From NCBI RefSeq assembly GCF_000307875.1, contig NZ_AJLS01000054.1, positions 1-64,000 on the forward strand: 64,000 bases of DNA, written 5' to 3'. Below are positions 1 to 9,508 of this stretch, in pieces; the stretch's first letter is position 1, and every line of letters starts with the position of its first letter. The DNA is from Neobacillus bataviensis LMG 21833. Lineage in GTDB: Bacteria; Bacillota; Bacilli; Bacillales; Cytobacillaceae. The notes under the pieces were generated by a model. The model was given only the letters and a program-made list of their open reading frames with translations, had not been told where the DNA came from and did not search any database. The position numbers were made by a program, and so were the translations under genes.

Positions 1-45
1 GGCGGAGAGCGAAGGACACTAGTCGCTAGGGCGCTGGAGCTAGAC
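1..45. repeat. Possible fragment of a Bacillaceae intergenic repeat
   Basis: The first 45 bases hold a GC-rich string ending in GGCGCTGGAGCTAGAC, unlike the AT-rich DNA after it. From memory, its reverse complement (GTCTAGCTCCAGCGCC) resembles a GC-rich repeat scattered between genes in several Bacillaceae genomes. Only one copy is in the window, so repetition cannot be shown here. The rest of 46-240 shows no convincing gene. Confidence 0.3.
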
Positions 46-255
46 ATTTCTCAAAGTCGAAAATTTCTTTCTTATCTATTAAAAATATCTGTAAGACTTA
101 GAAATTCTCTGAAGTCAGCAGGTATTTTTTTATTAATATTCTTACAGGTCGCGATCCAGCGTAAGATTAATGAAAAGGGATACCTATTAACCCCTGTTAG
201 GTGTACAATGGAAATTATATTTTCATAAGATAATAGGACAAAGGAGTATTGCAGC

Positions 256-1620
256 TTGGAGGATCAAACTAACAGGTATCAGGAACAATCGTTATTCAGC
301 ATTTCCTGGCCACTCTTTATTGAGCTAGCCCTACATATGGGTATGGGCATCATCGCTACGTTCATGTTAAGCCATTACTCGGATGAGGCAGCAGCCGGAG
401 TAGGTGTGGCAAACCAACTATTGAACATTTTTATTTTAGTCTTTACGGTTACTTCGATTGGAGCAACAGTTTTGATCAGCCAAAACCTCGGTGCCGGCCG
501 CATGAAACAGGCAAGGCGGCTGTCTCGCTCTGTCTTCGGATTAAACTTTTGGTTTGGCATTATGGTGGCGGTCATTGTTTTCCTTTTTGGCGAACAGCTT
601 TTACGCTTATTCGATATTCAGGGTAAAGTTTTCGACTACGGATTAATATTTGTTCGAATTTGTGGAATCTCTCTCTTTTTTGAATCGATCTCACTTGCAT
701 TAAGTGCTGTCCTCCGCAGTCATGGGTATACGAAGGAATCAATGGTTGTAACCGTGGTGATGGACTTTATTAGTATTGCCGGAAATATTATCGCCATCTC
801 GGGGATTTTTGGCTTGCCAATTACAGGAGTAACAGGTGTATCGTGGGCGATGGTGATCGCACGGGCATATGCCGTTTGCGCCCTCATTTACCTTGTGTAT
901 AACAGACTATCTTTAAAACTGACTTTTCGCGATATTTTTAATGCGAAAAAGGAAGACATCAAAGGGCTTTTAGAAATTGGCATCCCATCAGCGGGCGAGA
1001 ATCTTTCCTATCAACTATCCCAGCTGATTATTACAAGCTTTGTTGTTTCGATGGGAACGGCATCCCTGGCTGCCCGTGTGTATATATTAAATATTAACAT
1101 GCTCTGTTTTTTGTTCACTCTCGCGATTGCCCAAGGGACACAGCTCCTTGTGGCACGTGACATTGGCGGCAGGCAATTTAATCGGGCACTCCAGCGAGGC
1201 ATTCGCACGCTAAAGATTTCGATGGTCGCCTCCCTTGTTACTTCACTCATCATTGCTTTAATTGGATCGCCAATCCTGGAGTTATTCACAAAAGACCCAA
1301 GCATCATTGCTGTCAGTCTGCCAGTTTTATGGGCAATTGTCTTTGTTGAACCCGGCAGGGCAATGAATATCGTTTTGATGAGTTCTCTCAAGTCTGCAGG
1401 TGACGTTCGCTTTCCAGTCATCATTGGCATGATTTCAATGTGGGGCATTGCTGTTTCACTTAGTTATCTACTCGGTGTTCATTATGGCTTAGGATTATTA
1501 GGCATTTGGCTTGCCTCAGGGGCAGATGAATGGCTCAGGGGCTGTTTCGCCTTGAAACGCTGGCTTTCAAAACCGTGGGAGCGTGTGCGGAAGGTTAAAA
1601 AGATAGAAGCGCATGTTTAG
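256..1620 (+). CDS. MATE family multidrug/toxin efflux transporter
   Basis: The 454-residue product is an integral membrane protein with about 12 hydrophobic segments and the length typical of MATE exporters, which expel cationic drugs or metabolites in exchange for Na+ or H+. Family-like features include the N-terminal stretch FSISWPLFIELALHMGMGIIA and the internally repeated two-bundle layout. The start is a TTG at 256, supported by AAGGAG at 241-246 with a 9-base spacer; no better in-frame ATG is near. The gene stands alone on the plus strand and ends at a hairpin shared with the converging GGDEF/EAL gene. The substrate cannot be read from the sequence. Confidence 0.9.
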   Translation: MEDQTNRYQEQSLFSISWPLFIELALHMGMGIIATFMLSHYSDEAAAGVGVANQLLNIFILVFTVTSIGATVLISQNLGAGRMKQARRLSRSVFGLNFWFGIMVAVIVFLFGEQLLRLFDIQGKVFDYGLIFVRICGISLFFESISLALSAVLRSHGYTKESMVVTVVMDFISIAGNIIAISGIFGLPITGVTGVSWAMVIARAYAVCALIYLVYNRLSLKLTFRDIFNAKKEDIKGLLEIGIPSAGENLSYQLSQLIITSFVVSMGTASLAARVYILNINMLCFLFTLAIAQGTQLLVARDIGGRQFNRALQRGIRTLKISMVASLVTSLIIALIGSPILELFTKDPSIIAVSLPVLWAIVFVEPGRAMNIVLMSSLKSAGDVRFPVIIGMISMWGIAVSLSYLLGVHYGLGLLGIWLASGADEWLRGCFALKRWLSKPWERVRKVKKIEAHV

Positions 1621-1653
1621 CACTTAAGATTGATATGTAAATAAGATAAAAAC

Positions 1654-1690
1654 AGTGGTACCCTAATTCAAATCGGGGCACCACTTTTTC
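1654..1690. terminator. Terminator between converging genes
   Basis: AGTGGT at 1654-1659 pairs with ACCACT at 1680-1685, extended by CCC/GGGG around one mismatch, and TTTTTC follows on the plus strand. It serves the MATE gene; the stop codon of the converging gene lies in the loop. Confidence 0.65.
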
Positions 1691-3893
1691 TATTTAAAAG
1701 ATAATTTTGCATTTCACAAGCTGGGAGTGGTTTGCTAAACAAATAGCCTTGACCAATCTTACAAGCATTTTCCTTTAGAAAAGATAGTTGCTCAACTGTC
1801 TCGATCCCCTCGGCAATAACGGTAAAATTCAAATTCATCCCCATATCAATAATCGTTTTTACCATCACACCTTGGTTTGAATGGTAAAGAATATCATCGA
1901 CAAAGGATTTATCAATTTTTATTTTATCGATCGGAAGGTACTTTAAATAGCTTAACGAGGAATAGCCTGTTCCGAAATCATCGATGGACAGTAATACACC
2001 AAGTTCTTTCAACTGATTTAGAATGACCGTTGAATTCTCAAAGTTTTGCATAATACTTTCGGTAATTTCCAAGTCTAATTGGGTTGCCTCCAGACCCACT
2101 TCATCCAATACGGTTGAAATATATTCAATCAGATGGTCATCCTCAAATTGGCGAACCGAAACATTGACGGCGATTGGAACATCGCAAAGGCCGATGCTTT
2201 CCCAAGCCTTTCTTTGGTTGCAAGCTTCCCACAACACCCATTTTCCAATTGGAACAATCAGTCCAGTTTCTTCTGCCAATGGAATGAATTCAGAAGGTGC
2301 AATAAATCCATGCTCCGGATGCTGCCAACGAATTAACGCCTCTAATCCCACTAATTTCCCTGTTACTAGGGACATCTGCGGTTGATAATGAAGCGTGAAT
2401 TGATTGTTTTCCAGCGCTTTTCTTAAGCCAATTTCCAACTCCATCTTCCGAACAGATAGGCCATTTAAATTAGAGGAATAGAACTGGAAATTATTTTTCC
2501 CACGTTCTTTCGCCTGGTACATAGCCGTGTCTGCATTTTTTATTAAGGTTTCCTCATCATTGCCATCTGTTGGATAAAGGCTAATTCCAATACTTGGAGT
2601 AACGAAAAATTCCTGATTATTTACTTCGAAGGGTTTAGAAAATTCATAAAGAATTCGCTGGGCTACTATTGCTGCTTTTTCTTTATCAGTATCATCAAGT
2701 AATATAATAAATTCGTCCCCGCCTTGCCTTGATACAAACCCTTCCTCTTGAACAGCTATTTCCAACCGGTTCGCTACCTTTTGCAGAATTCTATCTCCAA
2801 CCGTATGACCCTTAGTATCATTAATAATTTTAAACCGGTCTAAATCTAAAAATAATACAGCCAGCATTTTATTCGTATGAGACCGATTCAGCACTTTGTT
2901 AAGGTAATCCCTAAATCTATTTCGATTTGCTAAACCAGTCAACGAATCATGATAGGCTAAGCTCTTAATTGTCCTCTCGGCAACCTTTCGTTCCGTGATA
3001 TCCCTGCCCACCACCTGGACAGCAAACCTGCCTTCATAAAAAAGGGTAGTCGAAGCCATTTCCACATCAATGGTCTCTCCATTCAGTTGTCTAATCTGGA
3101 ATTCAAGTCTTGTTCTTTTTTCCTGGCTTTTCATTATTTTAAATGCTTCAACAATTTCTGCAGGGGCAAATTTCAACGGAGATTGTCCAATGATCTCTTC
3201 CGGATATTTAGCTCCTATTAGCATACAGCCCGCTTCATTAATATATTCGATTCTATTTTGGTTGACAACAGCAACAATATCAGGGGACATTTCTACTAGA
3301 CTACGATAGCGGTCTTCACTTTCTTTTCGGTCGGTTATATCAAACAAAACACTATTAAAATCAACAAAGTTTCCGTCAAGATCAAGCGTTGGAAATCCCC
3401 TGTCCTGAATCCAACGAACTTCACCGTCAGGGCGAATAATCCGATACTCACTTGTTACAGTCTTTCCTCCGGCTAATTTCTTTTCTCTATCAGATAAAAG
3501 ATGTAAATCGTCTGGATATATAACTTTTCTCCACAAATCTAAATCCTTATAAAAATCGATATAAGAATAACCATATAATTTTTCTATTCCTGGGGTAATT
3601 AATAGCGTATCGGACTTCAAATCATGTGACCAAATGGCGACATCCAGCGTATCAAAGATATTTTTCAATTTCTGTTTACTTTGCCTAAGCTCTTCGTCAT
3701 TTTTCCCTATTCCCTTAATCGTAACAATCAGGACAGGTACTATTCCAATTAGAAGGATAGTGGAAGCATACTTAAAAAACTGAATGTGTGGAAAAAGAGA
3801 TGCAGCTACAAAATCAAGCAACAATGAAAAGACAATTAAACAAAGAATTAATATACATATATGTTGATAGTTTAATTTATTCGGGTTCCTCAT
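1668..3893 (-). CDS. PAS-PAS-GGDEF-EAL cyclic-di-GMP signalling protein
   Basis: This 741-residue protein has two N-terminal membrane helices (about residues 11-32 and 42-60), two PAS domains (about 75-195 and 197-305), a GGDEF domain (about 315-475) and an EAL domain (about 490-730). GGDEF enzymes make and EAL enzymes break cyclic di-GMP. Catalytic-type motifs look intact in both halves: RQGGDEF in the cyclase; EALIRW, DDFGTGYSSL and EGIE in the phosphodiesterase. Both activities are therefore possible, with the PAS domains as likely input modules. The membrane segments are short and no large extracellular sensor is present. It is monocistronic and transcribed away from the DoxX gene. Confidence 0.93.
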   Translation of the reverse strand: MRNPNKLNYQHICILILCLIVFSLLLDFVAASLFPHIQFFKYASTILLIGIVPVLIVTIKGIGKNDEELRQSKQKLKNIFDTLDVAIWSHDLKSDTLLITPGIEKLYGYSYIDFYKDLDLWRKVIYPDDLHLLSDREKKLAGGKTVTSEYRIIRPDGEVRWIQDRGFPTLDLDGNFVDFNSVLFDITDRKESEDRYRSLVEMSPDIVAVVNQNRIEYINEAGCMLIGAKYPEEIIGQSPLKFAPAEIVEAFKIMKSQEKRTRLEFQIRQLNGETIDVEMASTTLFYEGRFAVQVVGRDITERKVAERTIKSLAYHDSLTGLANRNRFRDYLNKVLNRSHTNKMLAVLFLDLDRFKIINDTKGHTVGDRILQKVANRLEIAVQEEGFVSRQGGDEFIILLDDTDKEKAAIVAQRILYEFSKPFEVNNQEFFVTPSIGISLYPTDGNDEETLIKNADTAMYQAKERGKNNFQFYSSNLNGLSVRKMELEIGLRKALENNQFTLHYQPQMSLVTGKLVGLEALIRWQHPEHGFIAPSEFIPLAEETGLIVPIGKWVLWEACNQRKAWESIGLCDVPIAVNVSVRQFEDDHLIEYISTVLDEVGLEATQLDLEITESIMQNFENSTVILNQLKELGVLLSIDDFGTGYSSLSYLKYLPIDKIKIDKSFVDDILYHSNQGVMVKTIIDMGMNLNFTVIAEGIETVEQLSFLKENACKIGQGYLFSKPLPACEMQNYLLNRKSGAPI

Positions 3894-4143
3894 TTAAAAA
3901 ATCTTCTCCCTTGTATCCATTCATTTGGTCAATCCACTAAAATATTATACCTATAAAATAACAAAATTCGACTTTTTTAACAATCGAAGGTTTTACCAGT
4001 GGAAGCAAATTCATCACTTTGCTTTGGTTTAGTGAGAAAGAGTCGAAATTTATTCCTTAATTATTGATAACCTAAAATATGACACTTTTGTGTTGTTCAC
4101 TCCTTTGTCAAAACATTTCGAACAAAATTTGAACTTATCACTA

Positions 4144-4172
4144 TTGTCATGTTTTTAATGGAAAAATCTAAT
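4144..4172 (+). promoter_or_regulatory. Candidate sigma-A promoter of the DoxX gene
   Basis: TTGTCA at 4144-4149 and TCTAAT at 4167-4172 are separated by 17 bases, each one mismatch from the sigma-A consensus. A leader of about 45 bases would remain before the start codon. The rest of the 331-bp gap (3894-4224) is AT-rich and must also hold the promoter of the divergent GGDEF/EAL gene, which I cannot place. Confidence 0.5.
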
Positions 4173-4224
4173 ATATTGGAAGTAGAAAGAGAAACAAAAT
4201 AATAAACGAAAGGCGGAAGGAATT

Positions 4225-4743
4225 ATGTTTAATAAATTTTTAAGGGAAAATAAAATCTCTGCCGTCCTCTTAACAGTCATACGATTATATCTCGGTTATG
4301 CTTGGTTCACAGCTGGATTACACAAACTAACTGGCGGGTTTGATGCAGCTGGATTTTTGAAAGGGGCAACCGCTAATCCGGTGAAGGGCCCAGACGGAAG
4401 TGTTGTTTACGGCTGGTACGTCGAATTCTTAAAAGGCTTTGCCTTACCAAATGTTGAAATCTTTAACTTCATTGTCCCTTGGGGTGAATTATTAATCGGT
4501 TTGGGCTTACTCTTAGGCTGCTTAACTACCGCCGCCATGTTCTTTGGTCTAGTGATGAACTTCAGCTTCTTCCTAGCTGGAACTGTATCTCACAACCCAA
4601 CAGACATCCTCCTTGGTTTCATCATCTTGGCAGCAGGTTGTAACGCTGGAAAAATTGGTTTAGACAGATGGGTCGTTCCATTCTTTAGAAAATTGAGCAA
4701 AAAAGAGATTGGCAATCGTGGAAAACCTAAAGTAACTGCTTAA
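4225..4743 (+). CDS. DoxX family membrane protein
   Basis: A 172-residue protein with about four hydrophobic segments and the DoxX-type opening RLYLGYAWFTAGLHKLTGGF. DoxX-like proteins are small membrane proteins, often tied to quinone or redox chemistry in the membrane, but the exact role of the Bacillus members is not settled. The insertion at about residues 45-70 is polar (NPVKGPDGSVVYGWYVEF) and probably exposed. The ATG at 4225 follows GGCGGAAGG with a good spacer. The C-terminus is basic and cytoplasmic-looking. It is a single gene with its own promoter and a strong terminator. Confidence 0.8.
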   Translation: MFNKFLRENKISAVLLTVIRLYLGYAWFTAGLHKLTGGFDAAGFLKGATANPVKGPDGSVVYGWYVEFLKGFALPNVEIFNFIVPWGELLIGLGLLLGCLTTAAMFFGLVMNFSFFLAGTVSHNPTDILLGFIILAAGCNAGKIGLDRWVVPFFRKLSKKEIGNRGKPKVTA

Positions 4744-4763
4744 CTTAGCTGGAGACAGCAAAA

Positions 4764-4795
4764 AGACGATTCGGAAACCGAATCGTCTTTTTTTA
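4764..4795. terminator. Bidirectional intrinsic terminator
   Basis: A perfect 11-bp stem, AGACGATTCGG (4764-4774) with CCGAATCGTCT (4778-4788), has a 3-base loop, A-run before and T-run after. It can end transcription of both the DoxX gene and the converging GH13 operon. Confidence 0.93.
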
Positions 4796-6463
4796 TTGCA
4801 ATAAATATACCCTTGTTTCATACGGCTTAAGAGTGAACTCTTTTCGTAATTTATGATTCGCTAATTGATAATTATTTAGGACAAGTTCAGCTGTTTTAAA
4901 GGACACACTTGATGGCAATTTAAATCTAGTTTCTTTTGCACCGAAATTATTAATAACAATTGCCTTGCGGCTGCCTAATTTGCGTGTATATACAAACAAT
5001 CTAGGATGGTTTGGCAGCAAACATTCATAGGTGCCGTAAACAAATAATCGATTATCTTTGCGTAATTGTATCAATTTTTTATAAAAATTCAAAATAGAGT
5101 CCGGATCGTTTACTTGCTTCGCGACGTTGATTTCCGGAAAGTTAGGATTTACCCCCAGCCATGTATGATCTGCCGTTGTAAATCCACCCATGTTGGTGGC
5201 GTCCCATTGCATCGGTGTCCGGGCATTGTCACGGCATTGCTTCCAAATGATCTCCATAATTTCGTCATGCGGACGGCCCTTTGCTGTTTCCACTTTGTAA
5301 AAATTGACCATCCCGACATCATTATATTCTTCAATCGTTGGGAATTGGACATTGGTCATCCCAATTTCCTGACCCTGATAGATAAAAGGCGTGCCCTTCA
5401 TGAGGAAGTATAGTGCACCAAGCATCTTGGCGCTTTCCTTCCAATATTTCGTATCATTGCCCCAGCTTGAAACCCGGCGCGGCTGGTCATGGTTTTCAAT
5501 AAATAATGCGTTCCAGCCTTTACCTTCAAGCCCAATTTGCCACTTGGTTAAATTCTTTTTCAAGGCTCGGACATCGGTACCGCCGTCGGCATCCTTATTC
5601 CAAAGGTTTAAAAATTCAAATTGAAAAATCATATTGAAATAGCCATTTTCTTCGCCAACCCAGCGATCAGCATCATCAAGCCCAACACCGTTAGCTTCGC
5701 CAACGGTCATCACGTCATAGTTCTTGATTGTTTTCTCAGAAAGCTCCTGTAACCAACCATCAATGCCCTCGACATTCATCATTTTTGGAAAACATGGGAC
5801 ATAATCTAAATTGTCCGGGTTAGGCATATCCGGGAAACCAGGTTCTTTTTTGATATGGGAAATGGCATCCACCCGGAAGCCGTCGATTCCTTTATCCAGC
5901 CACCAATTCACCGTTTTGTGCAGCGCATCTCGAACATCAGGATTTTCCCAGTTTAAATCAGGCTGACGGGCAGAAAAGATGTGCATGAAATATTGGTCAG
6001 TTTCTTTATCATATCTCCATGCAGGACCGCTGAAAATCGATTCCCAATTATTAGGTTGTTTTCCATCTTTACCATCCCGCCAAATATACCAATCACGCTT
6101 TGGATTATTCTTAGAAGAACGAGATTCAATAAACCATGGATGCTCATCACTTGTATGATTGATGACCAAATCTAAGATCAACTTCATGCCGCGCTGATGA
6201 ACGCCTTCAAGCAGCTCATCGAAATCGTCCATCGTCCCGAATTCATCCATAATGTCCTGATAATCAGATATATCATAGCCATTGTCATCATTCGGCGATT
6301 TGAACATTGGCGACAGCCAAATGACATCAATCCCTAACTCTTTTAAGTAATCTAGTTTGGAGGTTACTCCTTTTAAATCACCAATCCCGTCACTATTGCT
6401 ATCCATGAAGCTTCTTGGGTAAACCTGATAGGCGACACTTTCTTTCCACCATTTTTTGCTCAT
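4793..6463 (-). CDS. GH13 alpha-glucosidase (oligo-1,6-glucosidase family)
   Basis: This 556-residue cytoplasmic enzyme has the full GH13 (MalL/oligo-1,6-glucosidase subfamily) layout: DLVINHTSDEH, nucleophile D199 in GFRVDAI, acid/base E256 in VGEANG, and D326 in ENHDQPR. It hydrolyses terminal non-reducing alpha-glucosidic bonds of small sugars. The residue after the nucleophile is alanine (A200), whereas alpha-1,6-specific oligo-1,6-glucosidases have valine there; alpha-1,4 or sucrose-type linkages are therefore more likely. There is no signal peptide. The start follows AGAGGTG. It is the last gene of the ThuA/Gfo-Idh operon, 27 bp after the isomerase gene, and ends at the terminator shared with DoxX. 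Confidence 0.92.
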   Translation of the reverse strand: MSKKWWKESVAYQVYPRSFMDSNSDGIGDLKGVTSKLDYLKELGIDVIWLSPMFKSPNDDNGYDISDYQDIMDEFGTMDDFDELLEGVHQRGMKLILDLVINHTSDEHPWFIESRSSKNNPKRDWYIWRDGKDGKQPNNWESIFSGPAWRYDKETDQYFMHIFSARQPDLNWENPDVRDALHKTVNWWLDKGIDGFRVDAISHIKKEPGFPDMPNPDNLDYVPCFPKMMNVEGIDGWLQELSEKTIKNYDVMTVGEANGVGLDDADRWVGEENGYFNMIFQFEFLNLWNKDADGGTDVRALKKNLTKWQIGLEGKGWNALFIENHDQPRRVSSWGNDTKYWKESAKMLGALYFLMKGTPFIYQGQEIGMTNVQFPTIEEYNDVGMVNFYKVETAKGRPHDEIMEIIWKQCRDNARTPMQWDATNMGGFTTADHTWLGVNPNFPEINVAKQVNDPDSILNFYKKLIQLRKDNRLFVYGTYECLLPNHPRLFVYTRKLGSRKAIVINNFGAKETRFKLPSSVSFKTAELVLNNYQLANHKLRKEFTLKPYETRVYLLQ

Positions 6464-6490
6464 GCTGCACCTCTTTTTAAAAGTTAGCTG

Positions 6491-7459
6491 TTAAACCCAC
6501 CACATTTGCGAAACGGGTTCCTCAATTAACACCGATTTCAAATTTACTACAGCACGGTTAAAGCCTTCGTTGATTGACATGATTGGATCCTCATGTTCGA
6601 TGCTGACAACATAATCATAACCATATGTGCGAAGAGCACTCATCATATCCGACCATTCTTTTAAACTATGTCCGCATCCGACTGAACGGAAAGTCCAAGC
6701 ACGCGAACGTACTTCACCGTATGGCTGCATATCCGTTAACCCATACATATTGACATTTTCCTGATCAATGTAGGTGTCTTTTGCATGGAAATGATGAATT
6801 GCATTTTCTTTTGCCAAAATCTTAATAGCGGCAACAGGATCAATTCCCTGCCACCACATATGGCTTGGATCTAAGTTAGCACCGATGGCATCACATGTTT
6901 CCGCGCGGAGTTTTAACAATGTGTATGGTGTATGGACTAAGAAACCGCCATGAAGCTCAAGGCCAATTTTCACATTGTGATCCTTAGCATATTGGCCAAC
7001 TTCTTTCCAGTAGGGAATCAGCTTTTCTTCCCACTGCCACTTTAATACATCACCATATTCATTCGGCCATGGAGTAACTGGCCAGTTTGGATATTTTGCC
7101 CCTTCATGGTCGCCAGCTGTACCGGAGAAACAGTTGACAACCGGTACACCAAGTAACGAGGCTAATTTAATGGTTTTTAAAAGAGTATCATGAGACTTCT
7201 GAGCAAATTCCTTTTCAGGAGAAATTGGATTACCATGGCAGCTGAATGCACTAATCATCAGCCCGCGTTCTTCAACCTTTTGAATATACTCTACACGGGC
7301 AGCTTCACTTTCCAACAACGCATCTAAATCACAATGGTTGTTGCCCGGATAGCAGCCAGTTCCAATTTCAACCGCACTCAAACCAGCTTCCTTTACAGTA
7401 TCCAGCATTTCTTCGAACGATTTTTCCGCAAATAAAACGGTAAACACACCTAGTTTCAT
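6491..7459 (-). CDS. Sugar isomerase/epimerase, xylose-isomerase-like TIM barrel
   Basis: The 322-residue product has the AP-endonuclease-2/xylose isomerase-like fold. Metal-ligand segments expected of a divalent-metal sugar isomerase are all present: IGLELHGGF (Glu), ANLDPSHMWW (Asp), HHFHAKD (His) and VVSIEHED (Glu). Family members act as keto-sugar epimerases/isomerases (IolE, YcjR and related). Its start overlaps the stop of the upstream Gfo/Idh gene by 4 bp (ATGA), a sign of translational coupling. With two dehydrogenases, ThuA and a second barrel in the operon, an epimerase or isomerase acting on an oxidised (keto) sugar is likely; the exact substrate is unknown. Confidence 0.87.
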   Translation of the reverse strand: MKLGVFTVLFAEKSFEEMLDTVKEAGLSAVEIGTGCYPGNNHCDLDALLESEAARVEYIQKVEERGLMISAFSCHGNPISPEKEFAQKSHDTLLKTIKLASLLGVPVVNCFSGTAGDHEGAKYPNWPVTPWPNEYGDVLKWQWEEKLIPYWKEVGQYAKDHNVKIGLELHGGFLVHTPYTLLKLRAETCDAIGANLDPSHMWWQGIDPVAAIKILAKENAIHHFHAKDTYIDQENVNMYGLTDMQPYGEVRSRAWTFRSVGCGHSLKEWSDMMSALRTYGYDYVVSIEHEDPIMSINEGFNRAVVNLKSVLIEEPVSQMWWV

Positions 7460-8475
7460 AGTGTAGTCCCTCCACTCTCATAAATACGATCAATGATCTG
7501 TGAAACTTGTAACGCCTCCTCAGGCTTTACAATCAACTCAGCTAATCCCAAACAGGCATCGATAAAGTTTTTTGCCTGCGACAATCCTGGATTGTCCTCA
7601 CCTGGAATCCAGGCAGCTTGGCTATTTAACAACATTCCGTTCTTTGTGGTATATAGTTCAAAAGGAAACACATTAATACCGCCGTCGATACCTGAAATGC
7701 TGACATTTGCTACATCATCTTTAATATTCGCTGCCCATGATGTCTCGAACAACATAGAAGCGCCATTTTCAAATTTCATATAAGCCGTAACATGATCATC
7801 GACATTAAAGGTTTCGTGATCAAATGTTCCCCATTGGTTCACTTGATCAGGGATTCTGCTTAACTCATTATAAGTGGTGCCTGACACCTCGATATGCTTT
7901 GGATTTCCCATCAGCCATAGGGCTAAGTCAAGAAGATGACAGCCAAAATCGATGAGGCTGCCCCCGCCTTGAAGGTCTTTATTGGTAAAAACCCCCCAAC
8001 CCGGTACTTTGCGGCGTCTTAATGCTTGGACTCTAACGACAAGCGGTGTCCCAACTTCGTTCATTACCTTCTTCGCGGCTTGAACTTCTTTCATAAAACG
8101 GTAGTGATACGCAATGGCCAGAACTTTTCCGGCTTTTTCAGAAGCTGTAATCATTGCCTCGCACTCATTTGCACTCAGTGCCATAGGCTTCTCGCACAAA
8201 ACGTGGACTCCTGCCTCAAAGGCAGCAATCGTAATTTCAGCATGAAATTTATTCGGTGTACAAATACAAACGGCATCCACCTTCGAAAAAAGCTCCTTGT
8301 AATCCTGGAAAACATATGTGATGCTATGTTTTTCTGCAATTTGATTTGCGCGTTCGATGTTTACATCACTTACCGCTGTAATTTCACACCTATCATTTAA
8401 TTGAAGAAAAGCCGGGATATGTCGATCCTGTGCAATACCGCCTACTCCTATAATTCCAATACGAAGTTTTTTCAT
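7456..8475 (-). CDS. Gfo/Idh/MocA family NAD(P)-dependent dehydrogenase
   Basis: A 339-residue oxidoreductase with an N-terminal Rossmann fold (GVGGIAQDRHIPAF, residues about 10-23), the family lysine motif CEKPMA near residue 94, and a C-terminal alpha/beta substrate domain. Members oxidise sugar hydroxyls, including C3 of glucosides (YcjS/ThuB-type), with NAD(P)+. It starts 2 bp after the stop of the second Gfo/Idh gene and overlaps the downstream isomerase by 4 bp. Two different dehydrogenases side by side suggest one oxidation and one re-reduction step, or two substrates. Confidence 0.9.
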   Translation of the reverse strand: MKKLRIGIIGVGGIAQDRHIPAFLQLNDRCEITAVSDVNIERANQIAEKHSITYVFQDYKELFSKVDAVCICTPNKFHAEITIAAFEAGVHVLCEKPMALSANECEAMITASEKAGKVLAIAYHYRFMKEVQAAKKVMNEVGTPLVVRVQALRRRKVPGWGVFTNKDLQGGGSLIDFGCHLLDLALWLMGNPKHIEVSGTTYNELSRIPDQVNQWGTFDHETFNVDDHVTAYMKFENGASMLFETSWAANIKDDVANVSISGIDGGINVFPFELYTTKNGMLLNSQAAWIPGEDNPGLSQAKNFIDACLGLAELIVKPEEALQVSQIIDRIYESGGTTL

Positions 8476-8477
8476 CT

Positions 8478-9506
8478 TTAGTTCACTCTTACAATTTGTT
8501 TAGTTTCATTTGACTTGAGTGCTGCTAAAATAACCTCTAAAGACTTCATGCCTTCCTCACCCGGAACTGGCGGCTCATCATCAAGAAGAACACAATCCAC
8601 AAACTTATCAATCACATGGGAGGTATTTTGACCGCCTTCATCATTGGACTGGATTTTTCCAAGCTCATATTTAACTACTTCACCATTTGCATATTGAACC
8701 ACGAGCGAATGTGTTGGGTCTTCTTCTAAGCGAAGAATCGCCTTTTCACCATATATAATAGTAGAATTATCTTCCTTACTTACGTATGCCCAGCTTGCCG
8801 CTAACGTACCGATAATGCCGCTTTCTGTTTTTAACACACAAACAGCGTTGTCGTCGACCGTGGCGAAGTCCTTTGCACTCGTTTCTACAAAGGAACCAAC
8901 TTCGACTATTTCCTCTCCTAATACATATCGCAATAAGTCCGTTTTATGAACACCTAAATCGCCCATCGCACCCACAAACGCTTTTTCCTTTTGAAAAAAC
9001 CAGCCTTCTTTTCCCTCGACACTCCAGCCTTCCGGGCCGCCATGACCAAAAGCAGTACGGAAACTGTAAATTTTGCCTATTTCGCCGCTCGCAATTAGCT
9101 GTCGTGCTTTTTGATGTGAAGGAACGAAACGCTGATTGTGCGCAATCATTAATTTTTTGCCGCTTGCTTTTGCAGCTGCAATCATTGCCTCTGCTTCTTG
9201 TTTCGATGTTGCCATTGGTTTTTCACATAGCACATGCAGGCCTGCTTCTAATGCCGCAATCGAGATTGGTGCATGAAGATAATTCGGCGTACAAACGCTG
9301 ACCGCATCCACTGTACCGCTAGTTATTAACTCTTCATAGCTAGTGTAAGCAACGGCTCCAAATTTTTCAGCTACTTCCTTTGCACGCTCTTCATTGATAT
9401 CACAAACCGCAATTAGCTCTACATTTTTATTTGCTTTATATTCAGGTAAATGACGGTGCTGCGCAATGCTTCCGCAGCCGATCACTCCAACTCTTAATTT
9501 TCCCAT
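8478..9506 (-). CDS. Gfo/Idh/MocA family NAD(P)-dependent dehydrogenase
   Basis: The 342-residue protein carries GCGSIAQHRHLPEY in its Rossmann fold and CEKPMAT near residue 95, followed by the family C-terminal domain with the GDLGVHKTDLLRY segment that usually bears a catalytic His and Asp. It is only modestly similar to its downstream neighbour, so this is not a recent tandem copy. The gap to the upstream ThuA gene is 2 bp. A role in sugar C-OH oxidation or keto reduction is inferred from family and operon; the substrate is not visible. Confidence 0.9.
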   Translation of the reverse strand: MGKLRVGVIGCGSIAQHRHLPEYKANKNVELIAVCDINEERAKEVAEKFGAVAYTSYEELITSGTVDAVSVCTPNYLHAPISIAALEAGLHVLCEKPMATSKQEAEAMIAAAKASGKKLMIAHNQRFVPSHQKARQLIASGEIGKIYSFRTAFGHGGPEGWSVEGKEGWFFQKEKAFVGAMGDLGVHKTDLLRYVLGEEIVEVGSFVETSAKDFATVDDNAVCVLKTESGIIGTLAASWAYVSKEDNSTIIYGEKAILRLEEDPTHSLVVQYANGEVVKYELGKIQSNDEGGQNTSHVIDKFVDCVLLDDEPPVPGEEGMKSLEVILAALKSNETKQIVRVN

Positions 9507-9508
9507 GA

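Noticed and set aside
1..228. Coding tail of an upstream gene
   Set aside because: One frame is open for about 76 codons, but the composition shifts from a GC-rich repeat-like string to AT-rich DNA and the translation shows no recognisable family.
4080..4140. Redox-regulator (FNR/Rex-like) site before the DoxX gene
   Set aside because: TTGTG/TTCAC-like pieces are present, but spacing and symmetry do not fit a known consensus.
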